A DNA stretch of 64,000 nucleotides from Luteococcus japonicus (GCF_003752415.1 NZ_RKHG01000001.1:1860001-1924000); one strand, 5' to 3'. Positions 7,037 through 15,279 are shown, counted from the stretch's first letter. Numbers and translations: made by a program. Notes: a model not told the origin generated them from the sequence alone.

Positions 7037-8463
7037 CACTTGCTCCTCTTCTGGTGTGTCGCCTCGTCGGGGCGCTTCTGGTGTGTCGCCTCGTAGAGGC
7101 GCTTCTGCGAGGTCGCCTCGACGAGGCGTTCGACGGCTTCTGCGAGGGCATCGTCGCCCCCGACATTGCCCGGGAAGACCACATAGGGAACCCCGATGGT
7201 CTCCGGCGGCGCCTGCCGCGCGGTGAACATGGAGACCTGCCCGGGGAAGAACTGCCCCTGCACCACGGCATGGCTGATGCCGAGCCCGTTGGCGGCCACC
7301 TCGTGCGAGGTGATGCCGCCCTTGGCCACCACCCACGCCGGGCGGGCCTCGCGGACCCGGGCCACCAGCTCCACGACGGCGTCGGAGACCTTGCGGGCGA
7401 TCTCTAGGGACTCGCCCTTGCTCTCGGTGCGCACCAGGTCACGGCTGGTGTAGACGACGCAGTCCGCGCTGGCCAGTTGGGCCCGCAGGGCCTCGGTCAC
7501 CTCGGAGAGGTGCTCGTCACGGGTCTGCGGGTCCAGCAGGAGGGGAACCTGCAGTTCGAACTCCAACAGGGTCCCGCGGCGCTGCACCGCCTGCAGTTGG
7601 CGCGTCGTGAGGCCCACGTGGGAACCCACCACAACCAGGCCGTGCGAGCCCCGGCTCGGGTCGATGGCGATGTCCTCGGCCGCCAGCACCGCCGCGCCCT
7701 GCTGCCCGGACAGTGGCCGCACGAAGGAGGGCCCGCACCGCGTGATGAAGGTGCGGCCGACCGCCTCGCGCCGGGCGAGCGCCGCCGTGACGACCTCCAT
7801 GTCGGAGTACTCGGTGGCGTTGACCACCACCCACGTCCTGCCGGAGACGGCGGCCAGGATCTCCTCGACGCGGTCGACGCCACCCTCGCGGATGTTCTCC
7901 AGGCCGATGCTGACCACCTCGTCAGCCTTCACTGCCCCGTCGGAGCGCTCCTCCAGGAAGCGACGCAGGTTGGACTGGGTGTATCCGAAGGTGGCGTCCT
8001 TGGCGAAGTCCGTGTCGGCCGCCTCGTGCGCCTCGCCCTGCACCATCGCGTAGTGGATGTCGTCCTTCGTGAATCGGCCGGCCTCGATCATCGCGGGGCA
8101 GAACAGGAAGCCGTCCACCTCCACGCCGCGTTCGGCCAGCACATCGGCCAGCACATTCGGTTCGGCCAGCACGTGCCCACGCAGCGTGGAGTCCGAGCGG
8201 GAGATCAGGTGGAGTCCCTGCGGGTTGACCCCGGCGTCGAGGACCCCCTCCAGGATGCGACGGTTCTTGGCGATGGCATCGGCCTCGGACAGGGCCCGGG
8301 TGTTCATCAGCACGAAGCAGGTGGCACCGGGCTCCTGCAGCACCTGCGCCGGGATGGCCGGGTCCTCCTGGAAGGCAATGTCGACGCCCGCCACGCACTG
8401 GGATCCGGTCGGATCATCGTCCAGCGCGAGGATCCGACGAGTGGACGTGGGATCTGTGGTCAT
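7036..8463 (-). CDS. four-carbon acid sugar kinase (DUF1537, OtnK/DtnK type)
   Basis: ATP-dependent kinase of 475 residues that phosphorylates a four-carbon sugar acid (for example 3-oxo-tetronate) in threonate/erythronate breakdown. The N-terminal domain begins ILALDDDPTGSQCVAGVDI and continues with FVLMNTRALSEADA and LISRSDSTLRGHV, the substrate-binding signature of the family. The C-terminal nucleotide-binding domain contains VVAKGGITSHEVAANGLG and VVFPGNVGGDDAL. The gene lies between a GntP carrier and a dehydrogenase in one operon. Odd feature: the last 30 residues are three copies of a nine-residue unit (EATHQKR type), encoded by a 27-bp tandem repeat, beyond the normal end of the fold. 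Confidence 0.9.
   Translation of the reverse strand: MTTDPTSTRRILALDDDPTGSQCVAGVDIAFQEDPAIPAQVLQEPGATCFVLMNTRALSEADAIAKNRRILEGVLDAGVNPQGLHLISRSDSTLRGHVLAEPNVLADVLAERGVEVDGFLFCPAMIEAGRFTKDDIHYAMVQGEAHEAADTDFAKDATFGYTQSNLRRFLEERSDGAVKADEVVSIGLENIREGGVDRVEEILAAVSGRTWVVVNATEYSDMEVVTAALARREAVGRTFITRCGPSFVRPLSGQQGAAVLAAEDIAIDPSRGSHGLVVVGSHVGLTTRQLQAVQRRGTLLEFELQVPLLLDPQTRDEHLSEVTEALRAQLASADCVVYTSRDLVRTESKGESLEIARKVSDAVVELVARVREARPAWVVAKGGITSHEVAANGLGISHAVVQGQFFPGQVSMFTARQAPPETIGVPYVVFPGNVGGDDALAEAVERLVEATSQKRLYEATHQKRPDEATHQKRSK
7048..7128. repeat. 27-bp tandem repeat, three units, in the kinase 3' end
   Basis: Units start at 7048, 7075 and 7102. The first two differ at two bases; the third is more divergent. 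They encode the C-terminal tail of the DUF1537 kinase with repeating EAT-S/H-QKR. The unit length is a multiple of three, so copy-number change would not shift the frame or disturb the TGATG coupling to the next gene. Confidence 0.85.
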
Positions 8464-8478
8464 GGTTCTGCTCCTTGC

Positions 8479-9855
8479 TCAGGACATGGCGCCGACGAGC
8501 GGCCACATCAGGGCCACGACGCCGAAGCCGACGACGGAGGCGACCGTGGTGGCCACCGTGTAGGACTTGAGGGCACTGGCCGTGTCCACCTGGTAGTAAC
8601 GGCTCCACACCCAGAAGAGCGAGTCGTTCACGTGGGACAGCGCCATGGAGCCGACGCCGATGGCGATGGTCACAAGTGCGATCTGCATCGGGGACAGGCC
8701 CATGCTGGCGGCCAGCGGCGCAATCAGCGGCGCGGTGGTGATGGTGGCCACCGTCGCGGAGCCCTGGGCGGCGCGGATCAGGGCGGCCATCAACCAGGCC
8801 AGGAAGATGATCGGCAGGCCGGAACCGGACAGCACGTCGGCGACGGCCTGGGCCACACCGGTCTTGGACAGGACGAACCCGAAGGTGCCGCCGGCGCCGG
8901 TGATCAGGATCACCGCGGCAGTGGCGGGCAGGGCGGCACTGCAGACGTCCTCGATCTTGGAGGCATCCCAGCCGCGGCGCACCCCCAGGAAGTAGATGGC
9001 CAGCAGCACGCCGATCAGCAGTGCCGCGGGGCTTGCGCCGACCAGGGCGAAGAAGGAGCGCACCACGCTTCCCTTGGGCAGGGTCAGGGCGGTCACGGTC
9101 TGCGACATGATCAGCAGCAGCGGGATGACGATCATCGCCAACACCAGCCCGACGCTGGGCTCGTTGTCCTTGGCATCGGTCACGTCCTGCTTCTCCACGC
9201 CGGCCAGCGCACTGCCCTCGGCCGGGACGGGCGAGAAGACCTTCTTGACCAGGTATCCGCTGATCACCTGGCTGAACAGCCACATGGTGATGGCCGGGAT
9301 GAAGCCGAGCAGCAGCACCATGCCGACGTCGGCGCCCATCAGCTCGGAACCACCCACGATGCCGGGGTGGGGCGGCAGCACGACGTGCACGGTGAGCAGC
9401 GCCATCACGGTGGGCAGGGCGAAGGTGAGCATGTTGGCGCGGCCGGGCATCTTGCGCGCGACGGCGAGCACGATGGGCACCAGCACGATCGTGGCGACGT
9501 CGACGAAGACCGGGATGCCGAAGATGAAGGCCGAGGCGCCCAGCGCCCACGGGGCACGCTTCTCACCGAAGGCCCTCAACAGCGCCTTGGCAAGCACCTC
9601 TGCACCGCCGGAGATCTCGATGATCTTGCCGAGCATGGCGCCCAAGGTGACGATCAGGGCCACGGATCCCAGGGTCTTGCCCATGCCCTCCTGCAGCGTG
9701 GGGATGACGGCGGCCATCGGCATCCCGGCCACGAGAGCCAGGGCGATGGAGACCACGATCATCGCGATGAACGGGTGGGCCTTGGCCTTGATGATCAGCG
9801 CGAGGATCGCACAGACCGCGGCCAGGCCCAAGAGGACCAGCATGGTGGGAGCCAT
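8479..9855 (-). CDS. GntP-family acid-sugar:proton symporter
   Basis: Membrane carrier of 458 residues with about 12 hydrophobic segments, from MLVLLGLAAVCAILALIIKA to a C-terminal VASVVGFGVVALMWPLVGA. GntP-family signatures visible are FGIPVFVDVATIVLVPI, VVLPPHPGIVGGSE and GSATVATITTAPLIAPL, plus LSHVNDSLFWVWSRYY near the end. I start it at ATG 9855, which has GAAGGG upstream; the frame upstream has no supported start. Family members import gluconate and related sugar acids with protons. Together with the downstream kinase and dehydrogenase, the likely cargo is threonate or erythronate. Confidence 0.92.
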   Translation of the reverse strand: MAPTMLVLLGLAAVCAILALIIKAKAHPFIAMIVVSIALALVAGMPMAAVIPTLQEGMGKTLGSVALIVTLGAMLGKIIEISGGAEVLAKALLRAFGEKRAPWALGASAFIFGIPVFVDVATIVLVPIVLAVARKMPGRANMLTFALPTVMALLTVHVVLPPHPGIVGGSELMGADVGMVLLLGFIPAITMWLFSQVISGYLVKKVFSPVPAEGSALAGVEKQDVTDAKDNEPSVGLVLAMIVIPLLLIMSQTVTALTLPKGSVVRSFFALVGASPAALLIGVLLAIYFLGVRRGWDASKIEDVCSAALPATAAVILITGAGGTFGFVLSKTGVAQAVADVLSGSGLPIIFLAWLMAALIRAAQGSATVATITTAPLIAPLAASMGLSPMQIALVTIAIGVGSMALSHVNDSLFWVWSRYYQVDTASALKSYTVATTVASVVGFGVVALMWPLVGAMS

Positions 9856-9914
9856 CGAAAACCCTTCGGACGACGTTGTTCTCTGGGGATGTTGCGAAGG
9901 ACAAACCTCCACAA

Positions 9915-9934
9915 CTTGTCTGATATCTGACAAG
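9915..9934. promoter_or_regulatory. 20-bp palindromic operator between the GntP and GntR genes
   Basis: CTTGTCTGATATCTGACAAG has 6-base perfect arms and a self-complementary GATATC centre, with only two positions asymmetric. It sits in the divergent gap, 60 bases from the GntP start and 44 from the GntR start, so it could repress both transcripts. The FCD-type GntR protein encoded alongside is the obvious binder; this is inferred. Confidence 0.65.
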
Positions 9935-9977
9935 ATAGGTTCGAGGCAGCACGATGTCAATGGCCCGGAAGGACATC

Positions 9978-10676
9978 ATGAAGGCGTCGGAACGCACCAG
10001 ACAGCAGATTCTCGAGGCCCTGGCCGCGCGGGAATTCACCGTGGGCGAAGAACTTCCCGCCGAGGCCCGGCTCGCCGAACGCTTCGGCGTCTCCCGGTTG
10101 ACCATGCGCGAAACGTTGGGCTCGCTGGCCGGCGCCGGGATCCTCGAGGTGCGCCAGGGCCGCCTCAACCGGATCGCCCCAGTGGCCGCATGGTCGGTCC
10201 TGGACCCGGAGATCGTCGAGGTGCGGGCCAGGCTCGAGGGGGACACCAGCAAGCTCGTCGTGGCCCTGATGGAGGCGCGTCGCGTCCTGGAGGTCGGCAT
10301 GTCCCGGCTCGCGGCAGCGCGGATCACCGACGAGGAACTGGCCGCGCTGGAGGAGCAGGTCGAGGTGATGCGACGAAATGTGGACTCCCCCGACTGTGTC
10401 GAGGTCTCGGCAATGGCGGACATCCGCTTCCACGAGATCATCCTCGATGCCGCCCACAACCCCTTCCTGCGTGAGGCCTTCCACACCCTGGCGCAGATGC
10501 TGCTGCGCGTGCGTCGGGAGACCTCGCGCAGTAGGCAGGTCCGCCTTGAAGCACTGGGCTGGCACGACCGGATCCTGGCCGCCCTGCGGGACCACGACGA
10601 ACAGGCCACCGCAGCGGCGATGGCCTCCCACATGGACCAGACCCTGGAAGCCACCCGGGAGATCAGCCTGCTCTGA
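9978..10676 (+). CDS. GntR-family regulator with FCD sensor domain
   Basis: FadR-subfamily repressor, 232 residues from ATG 9978. That start has GGAAGGA four bases upstream; in-frame ATGs at 9954 and 9960 are possible but lack a good ribosome-binding site. The winged helix comprises RTRQQILEALAAREFTVGEE, LPAEARLAERFGVSRLTMRE and GSLAGAGILEVRQGR. The all-helical FCD domain includes ALMEARRVLEVGMSRLAA, DIRFHEIILDAAHNPFLREA and the metal-ligand-rich AAMASHMDQTLE. FCD domains bind small organic acids, so a sugar-acid intermediate is the likely inducer. Divergent from the GntP operon and followed by the DenD-like gene. Confidence 0.9.
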   Translation: MKASERTRQQILEALAAREFTVGEELPAEARLAERFGVSRLTMRETLGSLAGAGILEVRQGRLNRIAPVAAWSVLDPEIVEVRARLEGDTSKLVVALMEARRVLEVGMSRLAAARITDEELAALEEQVEVMRRNVDSPDCVEVSAMADIRFHEIILDAAHNPFLREAFHTLAQMLLRVRRETSRSRQVRLEALGWHDRILAALRDHDEQATAAAMASHMDQTLEATREISLL

Positions 10677-10724
10677 GCGTCCCAACCGGGGTGACCACGC
10701 CCCAAGATCCTGATGGAGGAATCA

Positions 10725-11696
10725 ATGAAGATCGTCATCGCCGGCGGCGCCGGTTTCCTGGGCAGCATGCTCACCCGCGAACTGCTGACCCGGATGGACG
10801 CCGGCGGCGCACCCCTGGAGGCCGACGGGATCACCTCGCTCGATCTGGCGCCGTCCCCCGTCGACGACCCGCGAGTGCACTCAGTCGTCGGGAACCTGGC
10901 CGACCAAACCCTGCTGGAGCAGGCGATCGACCACGACACCGTCGGCGTCTACCACCTCGCCGCCGTGCTCTCCGGGGGCTCCGAACAGGACTTCGACCTG
11001 GCGATGGCGGTCAACGTCGACGCCACCCGTGCACTGCTGGAGCGAATGCGTGCCGTCGGACAGGAGACGGGCCGCCCGCCGCACCTGGTCTTCACCAGCT
11101 CGCTGGCCGTCTTCGGCGGCACCATGCCCGAGGCAGTACCGGAGCACTGGGCCGAACAGCCCGACTCCACCTACGGCGCCTTCAAGGCGATCGGCGAACT
11201 GCTGGTCAACGAGTACTCCCGCAAGGGCTTCCTCGACGGGCGGATCTGCCGGCTCCCCACCATCTCCGTGCGGCCCGGCAAGCCGAACTCGGCGGCCAGT
11301 TCCTTTGCCAGCGGCATCCTGCGGGAACCCCTGAACGGCATCGCGTCACAGTGCCCGGTGCCGCACGGGACCCGGATGTGGCTCTCCTCGCCACGCACCG
11401 CCGTCGCAAACCTGGTGCACGCCATGGGGATCCCGGCCGCTGACCTGCCCGGCTGGCGAGGCATGAACATCCCGGGCATCTGCGTCACGGTGCAGGAGAT
11501 GCTCGAATCGCTGGAACGCGTCGGGGGTCAGGACGCGCGTGCGTTGGTCACCGACGTCCCGGACCGGCGGGTGATGGACATCGTGTGCTCCTGGCCCGGC
11601 GACTTCGACGTCGAGCGGATGCTGGCGCTGGGATTCGTTCGCGACGAGGACTTCGACGACGTGGTGCGCCAGTACGTCGAAGACCACCTGTCCTGA
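10725..11696 (+). CDS. denD: NAD-dependent epimerase/dehydratase-fold protein, D-erythronate dehydrogenase-like
   Basis: Extended short-chain dehydrogenase, 323 residues, close in length and layout to DenD, which oxidises D-erythronate at C2. Seen: the glycine motif VIAGGAGFLGSML, the loop YHLAAVLSGGSEQDFDLAM, the catalytic serine region FTSSLAVFGG, and the YxxxK pair in TYGAFKAIGE (Tyr150, Lys154). RLPTISVRPGKPNSAASSFA and GWRGMNIPG also fit the DenD group. ATG 10725 is chosen because GGAGGA lies 4 bases upstream; an earlier ATG at 10713 lacks one. It follows the GntR gene by 48 bases, so both may share a transcript. DenD activity is inferred from family and neighbours. Confidence 0.83.
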   Translation: MKIVIAGGAGFLGSMLTRELLTRMDAGGAPLEADGITSLDLAPSPVDDPRVHSVVGNLADQTLLEQAIDHDTVGVYHLAAVLSGGSEQDFDLAMAVNVDATRALLERMRAVGQETGRPPHLVFTSSLAVFGGTMPEAVPEHWAEQPDSTYGAFKAIGELLVNEYSRKGFLDGRICRLPTISVRPGKPNSAASSFASGILREPLNGIASQCPVPHGTRMWLSSPRTAVANLVHAMGIPAADLPGWRGMNIPGICVTVQEMLESLERVGGQDARALVTDVPDRRVMDIVCSWPGDFDVERMLALGFVRDEDFDDVVRQYVEDHLS

Positions 11697-11697
11697 G

Positions 11698-12093
11698 TCA
11701 GCGCTTGGTGCGGGGCGGGCCGGGGAGCAGGAACTGGCCCGCCTCCTTCCACGCGATGAGCCCACCGTGGACGAATTCTGCCGTCATCCCCTGGGCCTCG
11801 ACGAGCTTCACGGCGTGCCCGGAGCGCAGGCCGGTGTCGCAGATCAGCAGGATGGGCTTGTCGGGCTCGGCGAAGGGGTCACCCTCGTAGACGGCGTCCA
11901 TCACGTTCTCGGCCAGTGCCTTCACGTCGACCAGCCGTGAGCCGGGGACGTGGCCGGCCTCATACTCGCCCAGGCCACGCACGTCGCACATCACGCTGCC
12001 CTTGGCCATCAGCGCCAGCGCCTCGTCGACGCTGATCCCACCTTCGGGGGTCATCTTGTTGATCAGTCGGTCACGCAGTCCCATGGGGACCAT
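11698..12093 (-). CDS. rhodanese-like sulfurtransferase domain protein
   Basis: Single rhodanese domain, 131 residues. The catalytic cysteine is residue 85 in LLICDTGLRSGHA, a six-residue active-site loop of the sulfurtransferase (not phosphatase) size. MCDVRGLGEYEAGHVPGS is the conserved CH2A/CH2B region. Start is either ATG 12093 or ATG 12084; neither has a strong ribosome-binding site. It is convergent with the denD-like gene (one base between stops) and is separated from the upstream dicarboxylate carrier by a long hairpin, so it is probably its own transcript. Sulfur-transfer partner unknown. Confidence 0.88.
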   Translation of the reverse strand: MVPMGLRDRLINKMTPEGGISVDEALALMAKGSVMCDVRGLGEYEAGHVPGSRLVDVKALAENVMDAVYEGDPFAEPDKPILLICDTGLRSGHAVKLVEAQGMTAEFVHGGLIAWKEAGQFLLPGPPRTKR

Positions 12094-12122
12094 CCCACCA
12101 CATCCACCAGATGCCCAGAACC

Positions 12123-12175
12123 GAACAATGTGTGAGTTCGGGGCCCTGGGAGGGCCATGAACTCACACATTGTTC
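12123..12175. terminator. long stacked hairpin between rhodanese and carrier genes
   Basis: A perfect 17-base inverted repeat (GAACAATGTGTGAGTTC at 12123 and its complement ending at 12175) encloses a second perfect 6-base hairpin (GGCCCT-GGG-AGGGCC, 12142-12156). It lies directly after the stop of the DcuB-like gene in its direction of transcription, where a terminator is expected. The AT-rich outer arm is unusual for this genome, so a protein-binding role is also possible. Confidence 0.7.
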
Positions 12176-12187
12176 TGACGGGACGGA

Positions 12188-13540
12188 TCAGAGGACCACG
12201 CGCGCCATCAACGAACCCACCAGACAGCCGACGCTGACGATGATGAGGCCGGGGATGATGAAGGAGTGGTTGATCACGAACTTGCCGATCTTCGTGGTGC
12301 CGGTGCGGTCGAAGCCGATGCAGGCCAGGTCCGACGGGTAGGTCGGCAGGATGAAGTAGCCGTAGGCGGCAGAGACGAAGCCGATCATCGTCACGGGGTC
12401 GACGCCGATCTTCAGGCCGATCGGGGCCATGGCGGCCACGGCGGCACCCTGCGAGTTGACCAGCTTGGAGACCAGGAAGAGGGCAATCGCGTAGGTCCAG
12501 GCGTGGTTCTGCACCATCGTGGTCAGGTTCGCCTCCAGGCCCTCGATGTGGGCGCCGAAGAAGGTCTCGGCCATCCAGGCGACGCCGAAGACGCTGAAGA
12601 TGGCCACCATGCCGGCCTTGAAGACCGTCGTGTTGGGGACGTCGGAGGTCTTCACCTTGCAGAAGAGCATGATCAGTGCGCCGGCCACCAGCATCAGCAT
12701 CTGGATCACCAGGTTCATGCTCAGCGGCTTCATCACGCCCTTGTCATTGGCGAAGCTGGGGCGCAGGCCGTCGAAGGCGCCCATCACGACCACCAGCGCG
12801 ATGGTGGCGAAGAAGATCCAGGTGGCCCAGTAGGCGGTCTTCGGGAAGACGGTGTCCAGCAGGGTGGATCCGCCCGAGTAGATGAAGTCCCGCTGCTCGG
12901 GGTCGGCGATCCTTGCCTGGAAGTCGGGATCCTTGTCCAGGTCCTTGCCACGCTTGATGCTCCACAGCGCCGCGATGAGCACACCGCAGAAGGTGGCGGG
13001 GATGGATACCATCAGGATCTGCGGGATGGAGTAGACCTTGGTGCCGGCCTCCTGCGCGTGGGCGGCGAGCAGTGAGGCCAGGGTGACGGTGGCCACGGAG
13101 ACGGGCGAGGCGGTGATGCCGGCCTGCGCGGCAACCGACGAGACGGCCATCGGACGCTCGGGGCGGATGCCCTTCTTCAGGGCGATGTCCTCGATGATCG
13201 GGAACATGGTGTAGACGACGTGGCCGGTGCCGCACAGCAGGGTGAGGAACCAGGTGGTCAGCGGCGCGAGCACCGTGATCTGGTTGGGATGCTTGCGAAG
13301 GATCTTCTCCGCGAACTTCATCATCACGTCCAGGCCGCCGGCCTGTTGCAGCACCGACGCGCAGCCGATCACGGCCAGGATGGTCATCATCACGTCGATG
13401 GGCGGATCACCCGGCCTCAGGTGGAAGCCGAAAACCAGGATGATCAGGCCGAAGCCGCTGATCAGGCCAAGCCCCAAGCCGCCATGGCGGGTGCCCATGA
13501 TCAGGCACCCCAACACCACCAGTAGTTGTAACCACACCAT
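12188..13540 (-). CDS. anaerobic C4-dicarboxylate transporter, DcuA/DcuB family
   Basis: Membrane carrier of 450 residues that exchanges or imports fumarate, malate, succinate or aspartate. Many hydrophobic segments are visible, beginning with LQLLVVLGCLIMGTRHGG and GLGLISGFGLIILVFGF. Family blocks seen: LRPGDPPIDVMMTILAVIG, LLCGTGHVVYTMFPIIEDIA, VAAQAGITASPVSVAT and YFILPTYPSDLACIGFD near the C terminus. ATG 13540 is chosen because GGAG lies at the right distance and the family starts here; the longer upstream frame is not conserved-looking. Divergent from a DcuS/CitA-like kinase and its response regulator, which makes two-component control of the carrier likely. Confidence 0.92.
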   Translation of the reverse strand: MVWLQLLVVLGCLIMGTRHGGLGLGLISGFGLIILVFGFHLRPGDPPIDVMMTILAVIGCASVLQQAGGLDVMMKFAEKILRKHPNQITVLAPLTTWFLTLLCGTGHVVYTMFPIIEDIALKKGIRPERPMAVSSVAAQAGITASPVSVATVTLASLLAAHAQEAGTKVYSIPQILMVSIPATFCGVLIAALWSIKRGKDLDKDPDFQARIADPEQRDFIYSGGSTLLDTVFPKTAYWATWIFFATIALVVVMGAFDGLRPSFANDKGVMKPLSMNLVIQMLMLVAGALIMLFCKVKTSDVPNTTVFKAGMVAIFSVFGVAWMAETFFGAHIEGLEANLTTMVQNHAWTYAIALFLVSKLVNSQGAAVAAMAPIGLKIGVDPVTMIGFVSAAYGYFILPTYPSDLACIGFDRTGTTKIGKFVINHSFIIPGLIIVSVGCLVGSLMARVVL

Positions 13541-13629
13541 CGTCGGAACTCCTCGTGCCTCGGCTCCCTCTTGGCCCGGGAAGCCGTCTGGTGCCCCATC
13601 CCACCGGCCCGCGCTGCCCCCTGTCGCGG

Positions 13630-13657
13630 TTGTGTTCTTTGTGTTCCCGAACACGAA
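13630..13657. promoter_or_regulatory. repeated TTGTGTTC boxes upstream of the carrier gene
   Basis: TTGTGTTC occurs at 13630 and again at 13639 as a direct repeat with 9-base period, and a near-inverted copy (GAACACGAA) follows at 13649, giving GTGTTC-CC-GAACAC. The cluster is in the divergent gap between the carrier and the sensor kinase genes. It is a reasonable binding site for the response regulator at 15276; this is inferred. Confidence 0.5.
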
Positions 13658-13695
13658 GGGCAACCGGCGACGGGCCGAAGCGCCACAATGTGTGG

Positions 13696-15279
13696 GTGGA
13701 GACCCGATCACTGGCCCGGCGCTACCTGTGGCTGATCGGCGCCCTGCTGCTGGTGGAGGTCGCCCTGATGGCGTCGATGCTGGCGCTCGACTCGCGCCGC
13801 TACCAGCACGACCGGGCGCGCGTGCGGTGCACCCACATCGCCCAGGCCGTCGCCCTGTCCCCGGTGACCCGGCAGGCCCTGGTGGACGGGGCTCCGTCGC
13901 CGGACCTGACCGCCTATGCCCGAGACCTGACGCACGCCAGTTCCATCGACTTCATCACGGTGATGGACTCCAGCCGCGTCCGCTACAGCCACCCGGACCC
14001 CGCCCAAGTGGGCAAGACCTTCATCGGTGACCTGGGCACCGCCACCCAGGCACAACCCTTCACCCAGCAGTACTCCGGAACACTGGGCCCGTCGATGCGC
14101 GCGGTGGTGCCGGTGATGGAGGGCGGGCGGATCATTGGCTACGTCGCGGCTGGCGTCACCATCGAGCGGATCCAGAACGCGCTGCCCACCCAGCTCGGCA
14201 TCATCTCCGGGCTCTCCGGGGTGCTGCTGGTCACCGGTCTGGGTGGTGCGCTACTGGTGGCCCGTCAGCTACGACGCGAAACCCACGGCCTAGGGGCCAC
14301 GGAGCTCGCCTCGATGTACGAGTACCACGACTCGATGCTGCACGCGGTCCGTGAGGGCCTGCTCCTGCTGGACCGCGACGGCACGGTGCAGTTGTGCAAT
14401 GTGGAGGGGATGCGGCTTCTGGGTCTCGAGCAGGACCCGACGGGGCGTGGGATCGGCGCGCTGGGCCTGACCTCGACACTGGTCACACCCCTGCTCTCCG
14501 GCACGATGCCGCCGGACCAGGTGCTCCAGGTGGGCGAGCGGATCTTGGTTGTGAACCAGCAACCGGCATCCTTCAAGGGGCGGCGCACCGGTTCGGTGGT
14601 CACCTTCCGCGACCACACGGAGCTGCAGTCCATCACCGGGGAACTGGCGACGGTCCGTGGCCTGACCGAGACGCTCCGTGCCCAGAACCACGAGGCAGCC
14701 AACCGGTTGCACACGGTGGTGAGCCTGATCGAGATGGGCGACACCGACCAGGCGGCGGCCTTCGCGACGGAGGAGCTGGCGGACCGGCAGGCCGTGATGG
14801 GAAGGATCGCGGGCGGCCAGCGCGAACCCATCTTCGAGGCGCTGTTGCTCGGCAAGATGGCGCAGGCACGTGAAGCGGGCATCGAGCTGGTGATTGACCC
14901 GGACAGCCACCTGGCGAGCATGCCGATCTCCCCCAGCGAGGCCGTCACGGTCGTCGGCAATCTGCTGGACAACGCCTTCGAGGCTGTCCGCGGTTGCTCG
15001 ACGCGCCGGGTCGAGGCCTTCGTCCAGTCGACCCCCACCAGTTTCGTCTTCGAACTCGAGGACTCCGGGCCGGGCGTGCCGGCCGAGCTCAGGGACACGA
15101 TCTTCACCCGCGGCTGGACCAGCAAGGCCGACGACCAGGGCCACGGCCTGGGCCTGGCGCTGGTGGCGCAGGTGGTCCACCGGCACGGCGGGACCATCAC
15201 CTGCGGCAGCTCGGAGCTGGGCGGCGCCCTGTTCAGCGTGGATATCGACGCCGAGGACGCGGCGGAGGCCGTGGCATGA
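13696..15279 (+). CDS. sensor histidine kinase, DcuS/CitA type
   Basis: Membrane sensor for di- or tricarboxylates, 527 residues. Order: membrane helix LWLIGALLLVEVALMASMLA; extracytoplasmic PAS-like sensor with DFITVMDSSRVRYSHPDPAQ and VGKTFIGD, the CitA/DcuS ligand-domain signature; second helix near IISGLSGVLLVTGLGGALLV; a cytoplasmic PAS domain (MLHAVREGLLLLDRDGTVQL); phosphoacceptor His332 in RAQNHEAANRLH; N box VVGNLLDNAFEA; G boxes EDSGPGVPAE and GHGLGLALVAQV. Start is GTG 13696 or GTG 13690; neither has a ribosome-binding site, and CACAAT six bases before 13696 could be the -10 of a leaderless mRNA. Its stop overlaps the regulator start (ATGA). Confidence 0.9.
   Translation: METRSLARRYLWLIGALLLVEVALMASMLALDSRRYQHDRARVRCTHIAQAVALSPVTRQALVDGAPSPDLTAYARDLTHASSIDFITVMDSSRVRYSHPDPAQVGKTFIGDLGTATQAQPFTQQYSGTLGPSMRAVVPVMEGGRIIGYVAAGVTIERIQNALPTQLGIISGLSGVLLVTGLGGALLVARQLRRETHGLGATELASMYEYHDSMLHAVREGLLLLDRDGTVQLCNVEGMRLLGLEQDPTGRGIGALGLTSTLVTPLLSGTMPPDQVLQVGERILVVNQQPASFKGRRTGSVVTFRDHTELQSITGELATVRGLTETLRAQNHEAANRLHTVVSLIEMGDTDQAAAFATEELADRQAVMGRIAGGQREPIFEALLLGKMAQAREAGIELVIDPDSHLASMPISPSEAVTVVGNLLDNAFEAVRGCSTRRVEAFVQSTPTSFVFELEDSGPGVPAELRDTIFTRGWTSKADDQGHGLGLALVAQVVHRHGGTITCGSSELGGALFSVDIDAEDAAEAVA

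Noticed and set aside
7477-9930. An 817-codon plus-strand frame opposite the kinase and GntP genes
   Set aside because: Low-complexity Gly/His/Asp/Gln-rich translation, antisense to two well-supported genes.
9954-9977. ATG 9954 or 9960 as the start of the GntR/FCD gene
   Set aside because: Neither has a ribosome-binding site; GGAAGGA precedes ATG 9978, where the winged-helix domain begins.
13684-13700. ACAATGTGTG near the sensor kinase start as a third copy of the hairpin arm at 12123
   Set aside because: Only ten bases match and there is no inverted partner, so chance is likely; mentioned only as a weak link.
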